64,000 nt of DNA, taken from NCBI GenBank assembly GCA_017510785.1, contig JAFWMH010000064.1, positions 100,591 through 164,590 of the forward strand, read 5' to 3'. The notes under the pieces were generated by a model. It searched no databases and was not told the DNA's origin. It saw only the letters and a program-made list of their open reading frames with translations. This document shows, one piece after another, positions 54,901 to 63,756 of the stretch; positions within the stretch are counted from its first letter, which is position 1, and each line of letters opens with the position of its first letter. This stretch comes from Atopobiaceae bacterium. GTDB taxonomy: Bacteria > Actinomycetota > Coriobacteriia > Coriobacteriales > Atopobiaceae. The position numbers and the translations under genes are program-made.

Positions 54901-56440
54901 TTACCGTACCCGCCTTGTTGACGGGTTTCTTGGAAGAGTCATTTGAGCCGCCGATGCCTGCGCTGAGGTTGCCGCCATACGCCTCCACATAGGCGTTTCC
55001 CCCAATGGTCACCGTCATCGGAGGAAGGCCCTTCACGTCCGACTTGCAGCTTCCAATACCGGGGCCGGTACTGGCGCTCGCTCCCGTACCCGTGTAGGCA
55101 CCATATGCATGCACGGTGCCACCCGTTATGACGATCTCGCCAGCTTGGTGATTGTAGGGGCCTCCATAGGGTTCCTCCACCGACCCGATGCCGATGCCTG
55201 CAGCGTACCAGCCCGACTTCGCAGTTACGTCGCCACCTGTTATTGTTATGTTGCCACTCGAAGAGTCACCGGCATACGAGCGTCCTGCGCCTATGCCGGC
55301 TCCGCTACTCTGGCTTATCGCCACGATCGTGCCACCGGATATCACAATCTCTGCGCCGTGGGTCTCGCCTTCCCAGCCTCCTCCGCCGCCAATGGCCGCG
55401 CCTTCGGCTTTGGCGGTCGCCGTGACGGTGCCTCCGGAGATGTTGATGTTGCCAGCGTTCGTGACGCCCTCGCGATAGGCGGCACCCCCGCCGATGCCGG
55501 CTCCGTAGTAATCGCAGCTCGCGTCCACAATGCCACCGCGAATGTCGATCGTGCCACCATAGATGCACCCCGTGTTCTCCGGCCTCGTGGAAGGCTCGCC
55601 ATAGTTGGAAACGTAGTTCGCACCGCCGCCGATGCCAGCGCCATAGCAACCAGACGCAGTCACCTTGCCGCTGTGCATAACGAAGGTGCCGCCGGACTCG
55701 AAGTTGCTGCCGCCGATGCCAGCGCCATAACTGGTTTTGTCGGCGGTCGCTACGAGCGCCCCGCCCTCTCGCGTGGTTCCGTACACCTCGAGCGAGCTGC
55801 CCTCGCCGTTGTTCACGCCGCGCTTTGCGTTGAACGTAGTCCCGTCGCACAGGACGAGGGTGACCTCTCCGTCGATTTTGACCCTCTTGGAGATCTCGAC
55901 GTTTGCGGCTACGACCCATACGCCCGACGTGAGGGTGGGCACGTCCTGCCCTTCGAGCGCGTCGGTGACAAGTTCGTAGCTGCCGGAAGCCGCCGTGATC
56001 GCGTTGCCACCCTCGTCGACGTATACGATGTCACCGGGGTTTTCGCCCTCTTGCTCGGCTGCCGCGGGCTCGCGGTCAATCGCCTGCGGCTCAGCCTGCT
56101 CCTGCTCGGCTGCCGCAGGCTCGGAGTCGTTCTTCCCCTGCTCGGCCTGCTCACGTTCAGCGCGCTCCCGATCGGCCTCCTCCCGCTCGGCTTGCTCCTG
56201 CTGGGAGCGAGCCAAGCCGTCATTCTCTGCTGTCGCACGCTCCCCCTCGGCCAGCTCCTCAGCGCCCTTCTCGGGATAATTTCCCTCCGTAGGCACCTCT
56301 CCCGGCTCCACAGACTCAACCCCCGCCCCCGCGAGCGACTCGGCAAGCGCCTTAGGAGCCGCCGTGCCTAGGAGCTGCAGCGCGAGCGCAACGCTCGCCA
56401 GCGCCGCGAGGGCGCGCTTCCACTCGCTTTGTACCCTCAT
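51944..56440 (-). CDS. Giant secreted surface protein 1 (beta-helix, InlB-B repeats, ChW repeats)
   Basis: 1498 residues from ATG 56440 (GGAGGGG upstream). Signal peptide 1-33 (ALAALASVALALQLLGTAAP), a charged Glu/Gln/Arg stretch (60-125), then about 600 residues of GAGIGGG...GGTV repeats, a right-handed beta-helix. Five InlB B-type repeats (VSFDANGAGTDGS ... AGWNT ... LYAQW; about 870-1257), an Ig-like YSYK-type domain (1283-1336), and two ChW repeats (VQTTGWEKGWKRDGAVAG; VQRVGWMAWAKNGASAG). No LPXTG or membrane anchor, so ChW repeats may hold it to the wall. Probably adhesin or host/glycan binding. Confidence 0.88.
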   Translation of the reverse strand: MRVQSEWKRALAALASVALALQLLGTAAPKALAESLAGAGVESVEPGEVPTEGNYPEKGAEELAEGERATAENDGLARSQQEQAEREEADRERAEREQAEQGKNDSEPAAAEQEQAEPQAIDREPAAAEQEGENPGDIVYVDEGGNAITAASGSYELVTDALEGQDVPTLTSGVWVVAANVEISKRVKIDGEVTLVLCDGTTFNAKRGVNNGEGSSLEVYGTTREGGALVATADKTSYGAGIGGSNFESGGTFVMHSGKVTASGCYGAGIGGGANYVSNYGEPSTRPENTGCIYGGTIDIRGGIVDASCDYYGAGIGGGAAYREGVTNAGNINISGGTVTATAKAEGAAIGGGGGWEGETHGAEIVISGGTIVAISQSSGAGIGAGRSYAGDSSSGNITITGGDVTAKSGWYAAGIGIGSVEEPYGGPYNHQAGEIVITGGTVHAYGAYTGTGASASTGPGIGSCKSDVKGLPPMTVTIGGNAYVEAYGGNLSAGIGGSNDSSKKPVNKAGTVNINGGTVKAYAGNLGAGIGGGEYQDGADVTITGGVVEAYGDLNSYYGGYGAGIGGGNDGNGGTCTITGGHVLAVGGSYAAGIGGGGDWGTDGGTTIIEGGEVEAHGGKYAAGIGGADYGNGGSVTISGGTVVAEGGELGPGIGSGCKVGSDWSHVEDNTCTVSITGGDVTATGSASGAGIGFGDLTYGRASMNINISDGTVRATGGTNASGIGFGKKQEQAGVTCVVNVTGGTVTAMSGAGDGAQAIGVGSEPMGSTEVQLAIYPAAKVLHGTHEQGAALSLAANRVADCRDPWAQISPCQHEGVGYTPTQDKLHHVLDCPYCLGTRDAEGKLVEHDHEWVEGDGGAECACSVKAYRVSFDANGAGTDGSMATSDLIIEGCSYDIPECGFTRTGYSFAGWNTAADDSGQDYADGGRIASVESGVTLYAQWSAHVYKVSFDKNAEGVTGSMGEQAFTYDAEQALAECGFSRTGYDFSGWNTKADGSGQNYADKAGVRNLTDKDKVTVVLYAQWAAHKYKVAFDKNAADATGTMAEQGLTYGADPVALSKNAFKRTGHSFAGWNTVADGSGDAYRDGARVADLTDEDGATVTLFAQWRANAYRVAFDKNAADATGTMTEQGLTYGADPVALPKNAFKRAGHAFAGWNTKADGTGDAYPDGARVADLTAEDGATVTLFAQWRANAYTVTFDAAGGSAVAAQKVTYGKQAKKPASPTKGAWTFGGWYSDATLKSAYDFAKPVTGNLTLHAKWNRTSIAKAMMAKVADQAYTAKAITPKPAVKLGSKTLKLNTDYVLSYKANVRAGTATVTATGRGAYAGSVSRTFRIVAPAGSATATLLDGRRSTAALGKTCGTVGKSMTMTSLAISLARPFPVKGGIEYRTHVQTTGWEKGWKRDGAVAGNPKAKKRLEAVQIRLYGDMAKRYDVYYRAHVQRVGWMAWAKNGASAGTQSGSRRMEAVQVVLVPTGAKAPANTGASTKAVFVDWSKQK

Positions 56441-56464
56441 GCTATCCCCTCCATATCGACATGC

Positions 56465-56471
56465 AGTTAAC
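56465..56471. promoter_or_regulatory. AGTTAAC motif upstream of surface protein 1
   Basis: 25 bp upstream of the start, in AT-rich promoter DNA; same heptamer at 63148 before surface protein 2. Confidence 0.3.
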
Positions 56472-56568
56472 AGAATTTTATCACGTCTATACAAGGAACG
56501 TCGTATGACAATGCCTTCGCCTGTATCGGCGCCCAGAATTCCCATCCAAAACTACGCAAGAAGCCCGC

Positions 56569-57054
56569 TCACAAGGATGTGAGGAGATCGGTCGCCTGGC
56601 CAGGGGTGATGCATGCCGGCGCGAATCGATTGATGAGCTGCCGGTCGTATGTGATCACATAATCCGCGTTGCAAGTCTCCGCAGCAGCAATCACGAGGTT
56701 GTTCTCAAAGTCCGAATGCTTGTGACGGAGCATCCAAGCAAGATTGCATTCCGCCATGGACTGGGGAGCCGCAGATGCGATGCTTGTGATGGTTTCAACG
56801 CAGGCCCAAGCGATTCGTGTGCGGGCCCCCACTTCCGACGAGGAATCGGGATCGTTGGACGGCTCCTCGCGCCGAAGCTGACGCGGCACTATGTAGAACA
56901 CATCTTTAAGCGTTGTTGGCGTATAGAGTAACGAAACGTCCCTTTCGTTTGCAGTCTGAAAGAGCTTAACGATGTCCGAGCAGAACGGTTCTATGCCCAG
57001 AAGATAGTCAACCCACACGTTTGTGTCGATAACGAGCAGCTTAGGCCTCAACAT
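56569..57054 (-). CDS. PIN-domain toxin
   Basis: 161 residues. VIDTNVWVDYLLG gives the first acidic residue, DFENNLVIAAAETCNADYVI then TYDRQLI the later ones, as in PIN ribonucleases. The ATG overlaps the antitoxin's end by 14 nt (read in another frame), so translation is coupled. It is placed 129 bp upstream of surface protein 1 on the same strand. Confidence 0.85.
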   Translation of the reverse strand: MLRPKLLVIDTNVWVDYLLGIEPFCSDIVKLFQTANERDVSLLYTPTTLKDVFYIVPRQLRREEPSNDPDSSSEVGARTRIAWACVETITSIASAAPQSMAECNLAWMLRHKHSDFENNLVIAAAETCNADYVITYDRQLINRFAPACITPGQATDLLTSL

Positions 57055-57379
57055 GGTTCTTCTCCATAGCCGCCATGATCGAATCGTACATATCGTCCCG
57101 CACTTGCCCGCCTATGGGAACCTCGTCTAGCACGCAATAGCCCATCGAGCCTCCAAGCCAACGCGCCAGTCCCGCCCCATGGCGAATTGCCTGAGCGCGA
57201 ACGTCCGATTGATCCGCACGTTCCTTCAGGAAGTCTGGAATATCTTGGTGCGTGGCGGCATACTTCCAAACGCCGCGAACGACGTCGGAAGAAGAAAGGC
57301 CAGCACGAGAGAATACTGCGTCACCCTGCTCTTTGATGCGTGGCGAAATGCGCGTGTTTAATTGAACGGAAGGCACCAT
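57041..57379 (-). CDS. RelB/DinJ-like antitoxin of PIN toxin
   Basis: 112 residues: VQLNTRISPRIKEQGDAVFS then RAGLSSSDVVRGVWKYAA is a ribbon-helix-helix N-terminus. ATG 57379 (or GTG 57376) follows GAGGAGG. RelB-type antitoxin with a PIN toxin is a common mixed module. The C-terminal half should neutralise the toxin. Confidence 0.8.
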   Translation of the reverse strand: MVPSVQLNTRISPRIKEQGDAVFSRAGLSSSDVVRGVWKYAATHQDIPDFLKERADQSDVRAQAIRHGAGLARWLGGSMGYCVLDEVPIGGQVRDDMYDSIMAAMEKNHVEA

Positions 57380-57728
57380 TCCTCCTCCTCGTCGCTAGCT
57401 GCTAGCAGTATAGCACTCTATGGACGCGGCGCAAGTAGTCTCGTGAGGCTTATCCGGTTCAGCGCGCAAACTAAATGACAATGAATGACAATTGCCCGGA
57501 TGCTCATGACGGTGTCTTGATGTTGGAAGGATCGCTACATAGCGTTGCGGCAGCGCCAGTCGACAAGACTCGCAAATCGATTCGGCAACACTCTCGCACC
57601 CGCCAAGCATCCTGTTCGCGTTCGCGATGTTAGAGTGATGGATGGGATCCCAATACTGGGACCTCCGTTACGCTCCCGGGACAAAAACCTGTCGGAATAT
57701 CGACCTGTGCAAGTCACGGGGGCGGAAT
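57380..57728. other. Gene-free flank of the toxin-antitoxin pair
   Basis: About 350 bp. One partial copy of CTGTCGGAATATCGACCTGT at 57688 is the only recognised structure; no gene. Confidence 0.4.
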
Positions 57729-57785
57729 CTGTCGGAAAATCGACCTGTGCAAACCTTTCAGTTGCACAAGTCGCGTTTCCGACAG
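57729..57785 (+). repeat. Dispersed palindrome, CTGTCGGAA family, copy 2
   Basis: CTGTCGGAAAATCGACCTGT ... TTTCCGACAG followed by GTTTTTTCC, so it could act as a rightward terminator. Near-identical to 27182-27238. Confidence 0.8.
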
Positions 57786-58059
57786 GTTTTTTCCTTCCGG
57801 GAGATCCGCCACGCGCATCCGCGAGCCTCGGCACGGGCGCCGGCCGCGATTGGGCGGAGATGCAACCGCTGCAAACCGCCTGGAGCGCTATCATCCGCAA
57901 TTGCGACTCCTGCAAAAGAGCGATGTCCGATTTGACAATATCGCGACTTGCGTAAATCCACCGCGGCCCGATCAGACCAAAAACGACCTCCGCGAGTCGG
58001 CTGCGGGCGATTAGACAAAAGCCGACCTCCGCAAAAGCATGGAGCGCGATTAGAAGGAA

Positions 58060-58465
58060 ATGCTCCCCAAGATGCTTCATAGCTTTCGCGATGGCGAGAG
58101 TCCGGAATTTTCCGCCCTGGCTCAGATTTGCCCCGCCCAATCCGCACCGCCTGCCAATACCGAGGGCGAGTCGCGAGTGTGCATTCTGTCGTATGATTTT
58201 TGAGCATGTGGGCGTCTACCTGCGATTTCTTTGATAAACATTTTCGGGGATCGGCAGAATGTACACTTTGGGTTGCTTTCAGTGCGCATTCTGCAGCATC
58301 ATCTTTGTGCATATGGCCATCTACCTGCGCTTTTGTTAATCAAAGATTTTCGTCGGTTGGCAGAATGTACACTAGGGCCGGGCGACTCGTTCGGACGCCG
58401 GGGCTCGATCGCACGGGGATCTGCAGGCGACCAATCACGTGGCTATGAAGCATCTTGGGGAGCAT
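58060..58465. mobile_element. 406-bp element with 24-bp inverted ends, stem-loop copy 2
   Basis: ATGCTCCCCAAGATGCTTCA(TAGC) at 58060-58083 is repeated exactly in reverse at 58442-58465. Inside are module 1 (58177-58266) and module 2 (58281-58373), homologous to 27517-27714. No protein gene inside. Fits a non-autonomous mobile element. Confidence 0.75.
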
Positions 58466-58477
58466 ATGGAAGGAAAT

Positions 58478-58655
58478 GCGACCTCCGCAACGAAGGGCGT
58501 GGCGGAGGTCGCAGTTCCGGACGATCGCGCTTGCCGGCGCGTGGCGGAGGTCGCAGTTGCGGACGATCGCGCTTCCGTGTGCGTGGCGGAGGTCGCCAAA
58601 GGAAAAGCCAAACGAAAACGGAACCTCTGCCACAACGGGAGTGGCAGAGGTCTCT
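58478..58655. repeat. 42-bp tandem repeat and GGCGGAGGTCGC hairpins
   Basis: CGTGGCGGAGGTCGCAGTT at 58498 and 58540, with a third CGTGGCGGAGGTCGC at 58582 (period 42). GCGACCTCCGC / GCGGAGGTCGC (58478-58512) and ACCTCTGCCAC / GTGGCAGAGGT (58622-58652) form perfect 11-bp hairpins. More CGACCTCCGC copies lie at 57980-58035. Confidence 0.8.
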
Positions 58656-58742
58656 ATCAAGACTAATCGAGCGCCAGAGTTCTCGATTCCGTCAAGTCTT
58701 GCGGCAGAGGTCGCGATTCCGCCTGGCTTTTGCCGGCAGCCC

Positions 58743-61700
58743 CTAGCTCTTGGCCTTCGCGTAGTCCACGAAGACGGCCTTGGTGCTGGCACCTGTGTTG
58801 GCCGGGGCCTTGGCGCCCTTGGGCACGAGGACCACCTGGACGGCCTCCATGCGCCTCGACCCGGACTGCGTGCCGGCGCTGGCGCCGTTCTTTGCCCAGG
58901 CCATCCAGCCGACGCGCTGCACGTGGGCGCGGTAGTACACGTCGTATTTCTTTGCCATGTCTCCATAGAGCCTTATCTGCACGGCCTCGAGGCGCTTCTT
59001 GGCCTTGGGGTTGCCGGCGACGGCGCCGTTCCTCTTCCAGCCCTTCTCCCAGCCGGTCGTCTGGACGTGGGTGCGGTACTCGATGCCGCCCTTCACGGGG
59101 AAGGGCATGGCGAGGCTGATCGCGAGCGAGGTCATGGTCATCGACTTGCCCACGGTGCCGCAGGTCTTGCCGAGGGCGGCGGTGGAGCGCCTGCCGTCGA
59201 GCAGCGTCGCCGTCGCCGAGCCCGCGGGCGCGACGATCCGGAACGTCCTGCTGACGCTGCCGACGTACGCCCCCCTGCCCGTGGCGGTGACGGTCGCGGT
59301 GCCGGCCCTCACGTTGGCCTTGTAGGAGAGGACGTAGTCGGTGTTGAGCTTGAGCGTCTTGGAGCCGAGCTTCACGACGGGCTTGGGCGTGATGGCCTTC
59401 GCGGTGTAGGCCTGGTCGGCGACCTTGGCCATGGTGGCCTTCGCGATGGAGGTCCTGTTCCACTTGGCGTGGAGCGTCAGGTTGCCCGTCACGGGCCTGG
59501 AGAAGTCGTAGGCGCTCTTGAGGGCGGCGTCGGCGTACCATCCGCCGAAGGTCCATGCGCCCTTGGTGGGGCTGGCCGGTTTTTTGGCCTGCTTCCCGTA
59601 GGTCACCTTCTGCGCCGCGACGGCCGAGCCGCCCGCGGGATCGAACGTAACCGTGTACGTGTTGGCCCTCCACTGGGCGTGGAGCGTGACCGTCGCCATG
59701 TCCTCGGCGGTGAGGTCGGCGACCCTTGCGCCGTCCGGGTAGGCGTCGCCCCTCCCGTCGGCCACGGTGTTCCAGCCGGCGAACGAGTGGCCCGTGCGCT
59801 TGAACGCGTTCCTCGAGAGCGCGACGGGGTCGGCGCCGTAGGTGAGGCCCTGCTCGGCCATCGTGCCCGCCGCGTCGTCGGCGTTCGCATCAAACGCGAC
59901 CTTGTACGCGTTGGCCCTCCACTGCGCGTGAAGCGTCACCGTCGCGCCGTCCTTGGCCGTGAGGTTCTTCACGGCCTGCTCGTCGGCGAGGGTTTGGCCC
60001 GGCTCGGTCTCGCTCGGCACGGCCACGGTGTTCCAGCCGACGAACGTGTAGCCCTTGCGCGAGAACGCGTTCTTCGCGAGCGCGACGGTGTCGGCGCCGT
60101 AGGCGAGGTCCTGCTCGGCCATCGTGCCCGTCGCATCCCCGGCGTTCGCGTTGAACGCGACCTTGTACGTGTGCGCCGCCCACTGGGCGTAGAGGACGAC
60201 CGTCGCGCCCTTCTCGGCGGTGAGGTTTCGCACGGACTGCCCGTCGGCGTAGGACTTACCGGGCTCGGCCTCGCTCGGCGCGGCCACGGTGTTCCATCCC
60301 GCGAAGTCGTAGCCCGTGCGGGTGAACGCGCACGCCGTGAGGGCCGTGGGCGCGGCGTCGTAGGTGAGGTCCTGGTCGCCCATCTCGCCCGTGCCGCCGT
60401 TCTTGTCGAACGCGACCTTGTACGTGTGCGCCGTCCACTGCGCGTACAGGGTGACGTTGGCCGTGCCCATCGTGAGCGTCGCCTTGTCGGCGTACGGCTC
60501 GCCGGGCTCGGCTACGCTCGGCGCGGCAACGGTGTTCCACCCCGCGAAGTCGTAGCCGGTGCGGGTGAACGTGCACGCGGGAATCGCGTAGCCCTTGCCC
60601 TCGATCACCCAGTCGGAGGTCGCCATCGAGCCCTCGGTGCCCGCGCCGTTCGCGTCGAACGACACGCGGTGGGCCTTCACGCCGCACACGCACTCGCCCG
60701 TCTCGCCGAAGTCGTGGTCGAGCTCAACCGTGAGGCCCTCGGTTCCCGCGAGGCAGTGCGAGCACGTTACGGTGTGGTGCAAATGATCGTCGGTGGGCGT
60801 GCAGGTCGCGCCCTCGTGCTGGCACGGGCTTATCTGCGCCCAAAAGTCGCGACAGTCGGCGACGCGATCCGCGGCGAGGCTGAGCGTGGCGCCCTCGCCG
60901 TCGGCCACCTCGCCGTGCAGGACCTGCGCCGCGTCGTAGAGCGAAAGGGTCACCTTATACGTATGGTATTGTCCGCTTTGTCCTATTGCGTCAGCATGCT
61001 TAAAGTAGCCCGGAGAACCTGCTTGCGCCGTAACGGTACCGCCCGTCACGTTTATGTTTACCTTCAAATCTTTTAAGTCTTCTTGGCTAAAGCCCAGACC
61101 TATTCCCGGCGCTTCCGAACCGCCGATCGCCGATATTTCGCCGCCGGAAATGGTGATGTTCATGCCCTCTTTCGGCCCCGAGCCATATACGTTGCCTAGA
61201 AAGCCGCTTCCGATGCCAGTAGCCCTTTCGCCGCCCGTAGCGGTAACAATTCCACCAGAAATAGTAATCGACACGTTTTGGGTGTCTTGGCCGCCACCAA
61301 TGCCGGCGCCTTGGGAGCCGCCGACTGCCTCGACTTCGCCGCCCGTAATCACAACGCTGGTACGCGCATAGTCGTATGCGTAGCTCCCACCAATACCGGC
61401 ACTGCCTCTACCGCCTAGCGCAACAACATGGCCTGCATTAATCGTCACCGTTCCATTATCGACGCCTTCGCTCGATTGCTGGCTGCCTCCTATGCCGGCG
61501 CCGCAGGAACTGTCGCTGCCGCTTCCGTTGGCAACTGCATGTACGTTCGCCGTGCCTTCAATAACGATTTCGCTGCCAGCGTAGGCCACCTTGTCTATGG
61601 ATATGCATCCGTTGCCAATCGCTGCACCCATTCCGCGGCCCTCGGCATTCACGGTGCCGCCAGATATATGAATCATTCCTCCATCGAGGCTATACGTGGC

Positions 61701-63116
61701 TCCCGCTTGGGCATCATTGTATTTGCGAACATGCCCGCTGCCGATGCCAGCGCCATAGCCACCCGCTTTTGCCGTCACCGTGCCGCCGCTGATATCGACC
61801 GTCCCCACGGACATGACAAACGAATCGAAGCAGAAGCCCGCTCCGATGCCAGCAGCATTGTTTCCTCCCGTAGCGGTTACGGTGCCGCCGGAAATGGTGA
61901 GGTTCGCACCGTGCGTCGCGCCGCCATACATTGCTGCGCCTCCGCCGATGCCGGCGCCGTTAGCGGCACCCTTTGCCTCCACGGTGCCGCCAGATATGGA
62001 AACTATGCCACCCGTTGACGTTCCGCCCCTAAAGGTGCCGCCTCCGCCGATGCCCGCTCCACTACTGTATGTGCCGGAAGCCGCGTCCCCCTGGGTGGAC
62101 TCGGCCTTCACCCTGCCGCCAAGTATGGTTACCGTACCGCCATCGGTATTGGCGTACGCGGCGTCCGTGCCCTCTGCGGTTTTATTATATCCAGAGCCAC
62201 CGCCGATGCCTGCGGCAAGGGAACCTCCAGTCGCCTCGACCGCGCCGCTATGCATTACGAACTCGCCGGCGGATTCGTGGAGGCCGCCACCTATGCCCGC
62301 CTGAAAATCTCCGGCGTTCGAAACAAGCGTGCCGCCCTCTGCCGCAGTGCCATACACCTCGAGCTTGCTCCCAACCGGATTGTTCACACCCTCCACCGTG
62401 AGGGTGTGCCCGTCGGTTAGTACAAGCGTGACTGCGCCCGCGATGCGAAGGCATTTGTTAAGCGTGACGTCCTCCGCCACTACGTAGGTACCCTCGGCGA
62501 GCGTCGGGGTTTCCTCGCTCGCGTAGGCCTCGGTGACAAAAGCGTACTCGGTGGCAGTGAGCGTTGCCCCGCTTTCGTCTACGTACGTAACGGGGTCGAG
62601 CGCCTGCGGCGTGGCCTCGAGCTCGGACGGCTGTTCGTTGGCGGGCTTCTTGTCGTCGGACTTTTTATCGTCGGACTTCTTATCGCCAGCTGCTGGGTCG
62701 TCAGATTCTGTCGCCTCGCTCGCCTGTTCGGCGGCTTGGGCTTGCGCGGCAGCTTGCGATTCTGCCTCGGCCGTTGCTCTCGCCTCGGGCACCTCTTCTT
62801 CGCCAGGAGCCATGGGCTCGCCTGACGTCTCTGCCCCCTCTTCGCTCTCGTCGGCCGGGGCCGAAGGTTGCGACGCCGCAGACCCTCCGACCAATGCGGA
62901 ACCATCCCTCTGCGCTACTTCCCTTGCGGCCTCCTCGGTCGCAGCCTCTTCTTCGGTTGCTTGCGTCGACGTCTCACGCTCGGCCTCCGTTACCTCTGCC
63001 TGGGCATCGAGCGTCTCGGCCAGCGCCTGCGGCGCCGCCATGCCCAAGAGCTGCAAAGTAAGCATCGCACTTGTTGCCAGCACGACCGCACGTTTGCCCT
63101 TGTCTTTTATCGCCAT
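58743..63116 (-). CDS. Giant secreted surface protein 2, paralogue of protein 1
   Basis: 1457 residues from ATG 63116 (GGGGAGGG upstream). Signal peptide (AVVLATSAMLTLQLLGMAAP), acidic Ala/Glu region to about 190, beta-helix GGTV repeats (200-740), five InlB B-type repeats (about 815-1219), the same Ig-like domain (1239-1292) and two ChW repeats (1339-1419). The last roughly 300 residues are nearly identical to protein 1 at the DNA level, the N-terminal halves are not. Expected role is the same class of adhesin or binding protein with a different surface. Confidence 0.88.
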   Translation of the reverse strand: MAIKDKGKRAVVLATSAMLTLQLLGMAAPQALAETLDAQAEVTEAERETSTQATEEEAATEEAAREVAQRDGSALVGGSAASQPSAPADESEEGAETSGEPMAPGEEEVPEARATAEAESQAAAQAQAAEQASEATESDDPAAGDKKSDDKKSDDKKPANEQPSELEATPQALDPVTYVDESGATLTATEYAFVTEAYASEETPTLAEGTYVVAEDVTLNKCLRIAGAVTLVLTDGHTLTVEGVNNPVGSKLEVYGTAAEGGTLVSNAGDFQAGIGGGLHESAGEFVMHSGAVEATGGSLAAGIGGGSGYNKTAEGTDAAYANTDGGTVTILGGRVKAESTQGDAASGTYSSGAGIGGGGTFRGGTSTGGIVSISGGTVEAKGAANGAGIGGGAAMYGGATHGANLTISGGTVTATGGNNAAGIGAGFCFDSFVMSVGTVDISGGTVTAKAGGYGAGIGSGHVRKYNDAQAGATYSLDGGMIHISGGTVNAEGRGMGAAIGNGCISIDKVAYAGSEIVIEGTANVHAVANGSGSDSSCGAGIGGSQQSSEGVDNGTVTINAGHVVALGGRGSAGIGGSYAYDYARTSVVITGGEVEAVGGSQGAGIGGGQDTQNVSITISGGIVTATGGERATGIGSGFLGNVYGSGPKEGMNITISGGEISAIGGSEAPGIGLGFSQEDLKDLKVNINVTGGTVTAQAGSPGYFKHADAIGQSGQYHTYKVTLSLYDAAQVLHGEVADGEGATLSLAADRVADCRDFWAQISPCQHEGATCTPTDDHLHHTVTCSHCLAGTEGLTVELDHDFGETGECVCGVKAHRVSFDANGAGTEGSMATSDWVIEGKGYAIPACTFTRTGYDFAGWNTVAAPSVAEPGEPYADKATLTMGTANVTLYAQWTAHTYKVAFDKNGGTGEMGDQDLTYDAAPTALTACAFTRTGYDFAGWNTVAAPSEAEPGKSYADGQSVRNLTAEKGATVVLYAQWAAHTYKVAFNANAGDATGTMAEQDLAYGADTVALAKNAFSRKGYTFVGWNTVAVPSETEPGQTLADEQAVKNLTAKDGATVTLHAQWRANAYKVAFDANADDAAGTMAEQGLTYGADPVALSRNAFKRTGHSFAGWNTVADGRGDAYPDGARVADLTAEDMATVTLHAQWRANTYTVTFDPAGGSAVAAQKVTYGKQAKKPASPTKGAWTFGGWYADAALKSAYDFSRPVTGNLTLHAKWNRTSIAKATMAKVADQAYTAKAITPKPVVKLGSKTLKLNTDYVLSYKANVRAGTATVTATGRGAYVGSVSRTFRIVAPAGSATATLLDGRRSTAALGKTCGTVGKSMTMTSLAISLAMPFPVKGGIEYRTHVQTTGWEKGWKRNGAVAGNPKAKKRLEAVQIRLYGDMAKKYDVYYRAHVQRVGWMAWAKNGASAGTQSGSRRMEAVQVVLVPKGAKAPANTGASTKAVFVDYAKAKS

Positions 63117-63147
63117 GATAATTCCCTCCCCATAAAGATGCATACAT

Positions 63148-63154
63148 AGTTAAC
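63148..63154. promoter_or_regulatory. AGTTAAC motif upstream of surface protein 2
   Basis: 32 bp upstream of the start; matches the site before surface protein 1. Confidence 0.3.
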
Positions 63155-63229
63155 GTAGCCTTAAGCTAGTCTCAATGGAAGAGCTTTTCGGGAGGAGGCG
63201 TCAAACCTTTTGCAAGTGCCTACGACCAG

Positions 63230-63312
63230 TTACAACGAGACGAGCAAATCGATCGCCTGCGCGGGCGTACTGCACACTGGGGCGAAGTGCTCCATGATTT
63301 GGCGAACTATGC
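63230..63312 (-). pseudogene. PIN toxin C-terminal remnant
   Basis: RIVRQIMEHFAPVCSTPAQA then IDLLVSL and stop, aligning with the tail of the toxin at 56569 (LINRFAPACITPGQATDLL). It sits 114 bp upstream of surface protein 2, just as the intact toxin sits upstream of protein 1. Frame is lost further upstream. 63313-63570 shows no gene. Confidence 0.65.
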
Positions 63313-63570
63313 GATTCCCTTATCCTCTACGTCCTCTCGGACGCGATCCTAACGTATTCCGGGCTGAGCATGGTAATCATGATCTTTTCCACCTCCGAAG
63401 CGTGATACTACCAAGTTGTACAACGCGGAAAAGGACTTTAACGGCAAAGCCCGTGGGGCTGCGGCCTCATGAAGCGAAGCGAGGAAATACATTATGGTGG
63501 CAGTGTCTTTTACCTGTGACAAAAGCGCGGCGTGTGCCGTCTCCGTTTGCAGCCATGCCCGTGCTAAACC

Positions 63571-63604
63571 CCGGCCCCCTGCCGCATAGGTGGCAGGGGG
63601 CCGG
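63571..63604. terminator. 13-bp perfect GC hairpin
   Basis: CCGGCCCCCTGCC / GGCAGGGGGCCGG with 8-nt loop, downstream of the third ChW gene. Confidence 0.6.
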
Positions 63605-63662
63605 GTCATTCGTCGGCCGTCCGTCGGCCAACGGTTCAGTCATCGCTCGGTGGCGCCGCGGC

Positions 63663-63705
63663 TAGGAGACAAACGCCTTCTGGAAGGCGCGCGCCTGGCC
63701 GCGCC
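63663..63705 (-). repeat. Duplicated 3' end of the third ChW gene
   Basis: Encodes RGQARAFQKAFVS and stop, a second copy of the gene end at 63755-63800 (GQARAYSKAFVS). Confidence 0.7.
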
Positions 63706-63714
63706 GTCCCAGGC

Positions 63715-63744
63715 GGGACGGAGGGGAGCAACGCCCTCCGTCCC
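63715..63744 (-). terminator. Terminator of the third ChW gene
   Basis: GGGACGGAGGG / CCCTCCGTCCC, perfect 11-bp stem, 8-nt loop, 12 nt past the stop. Confidence 0.6.
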
Positions 63745-63756
63745 CGTCGTCGCGAC

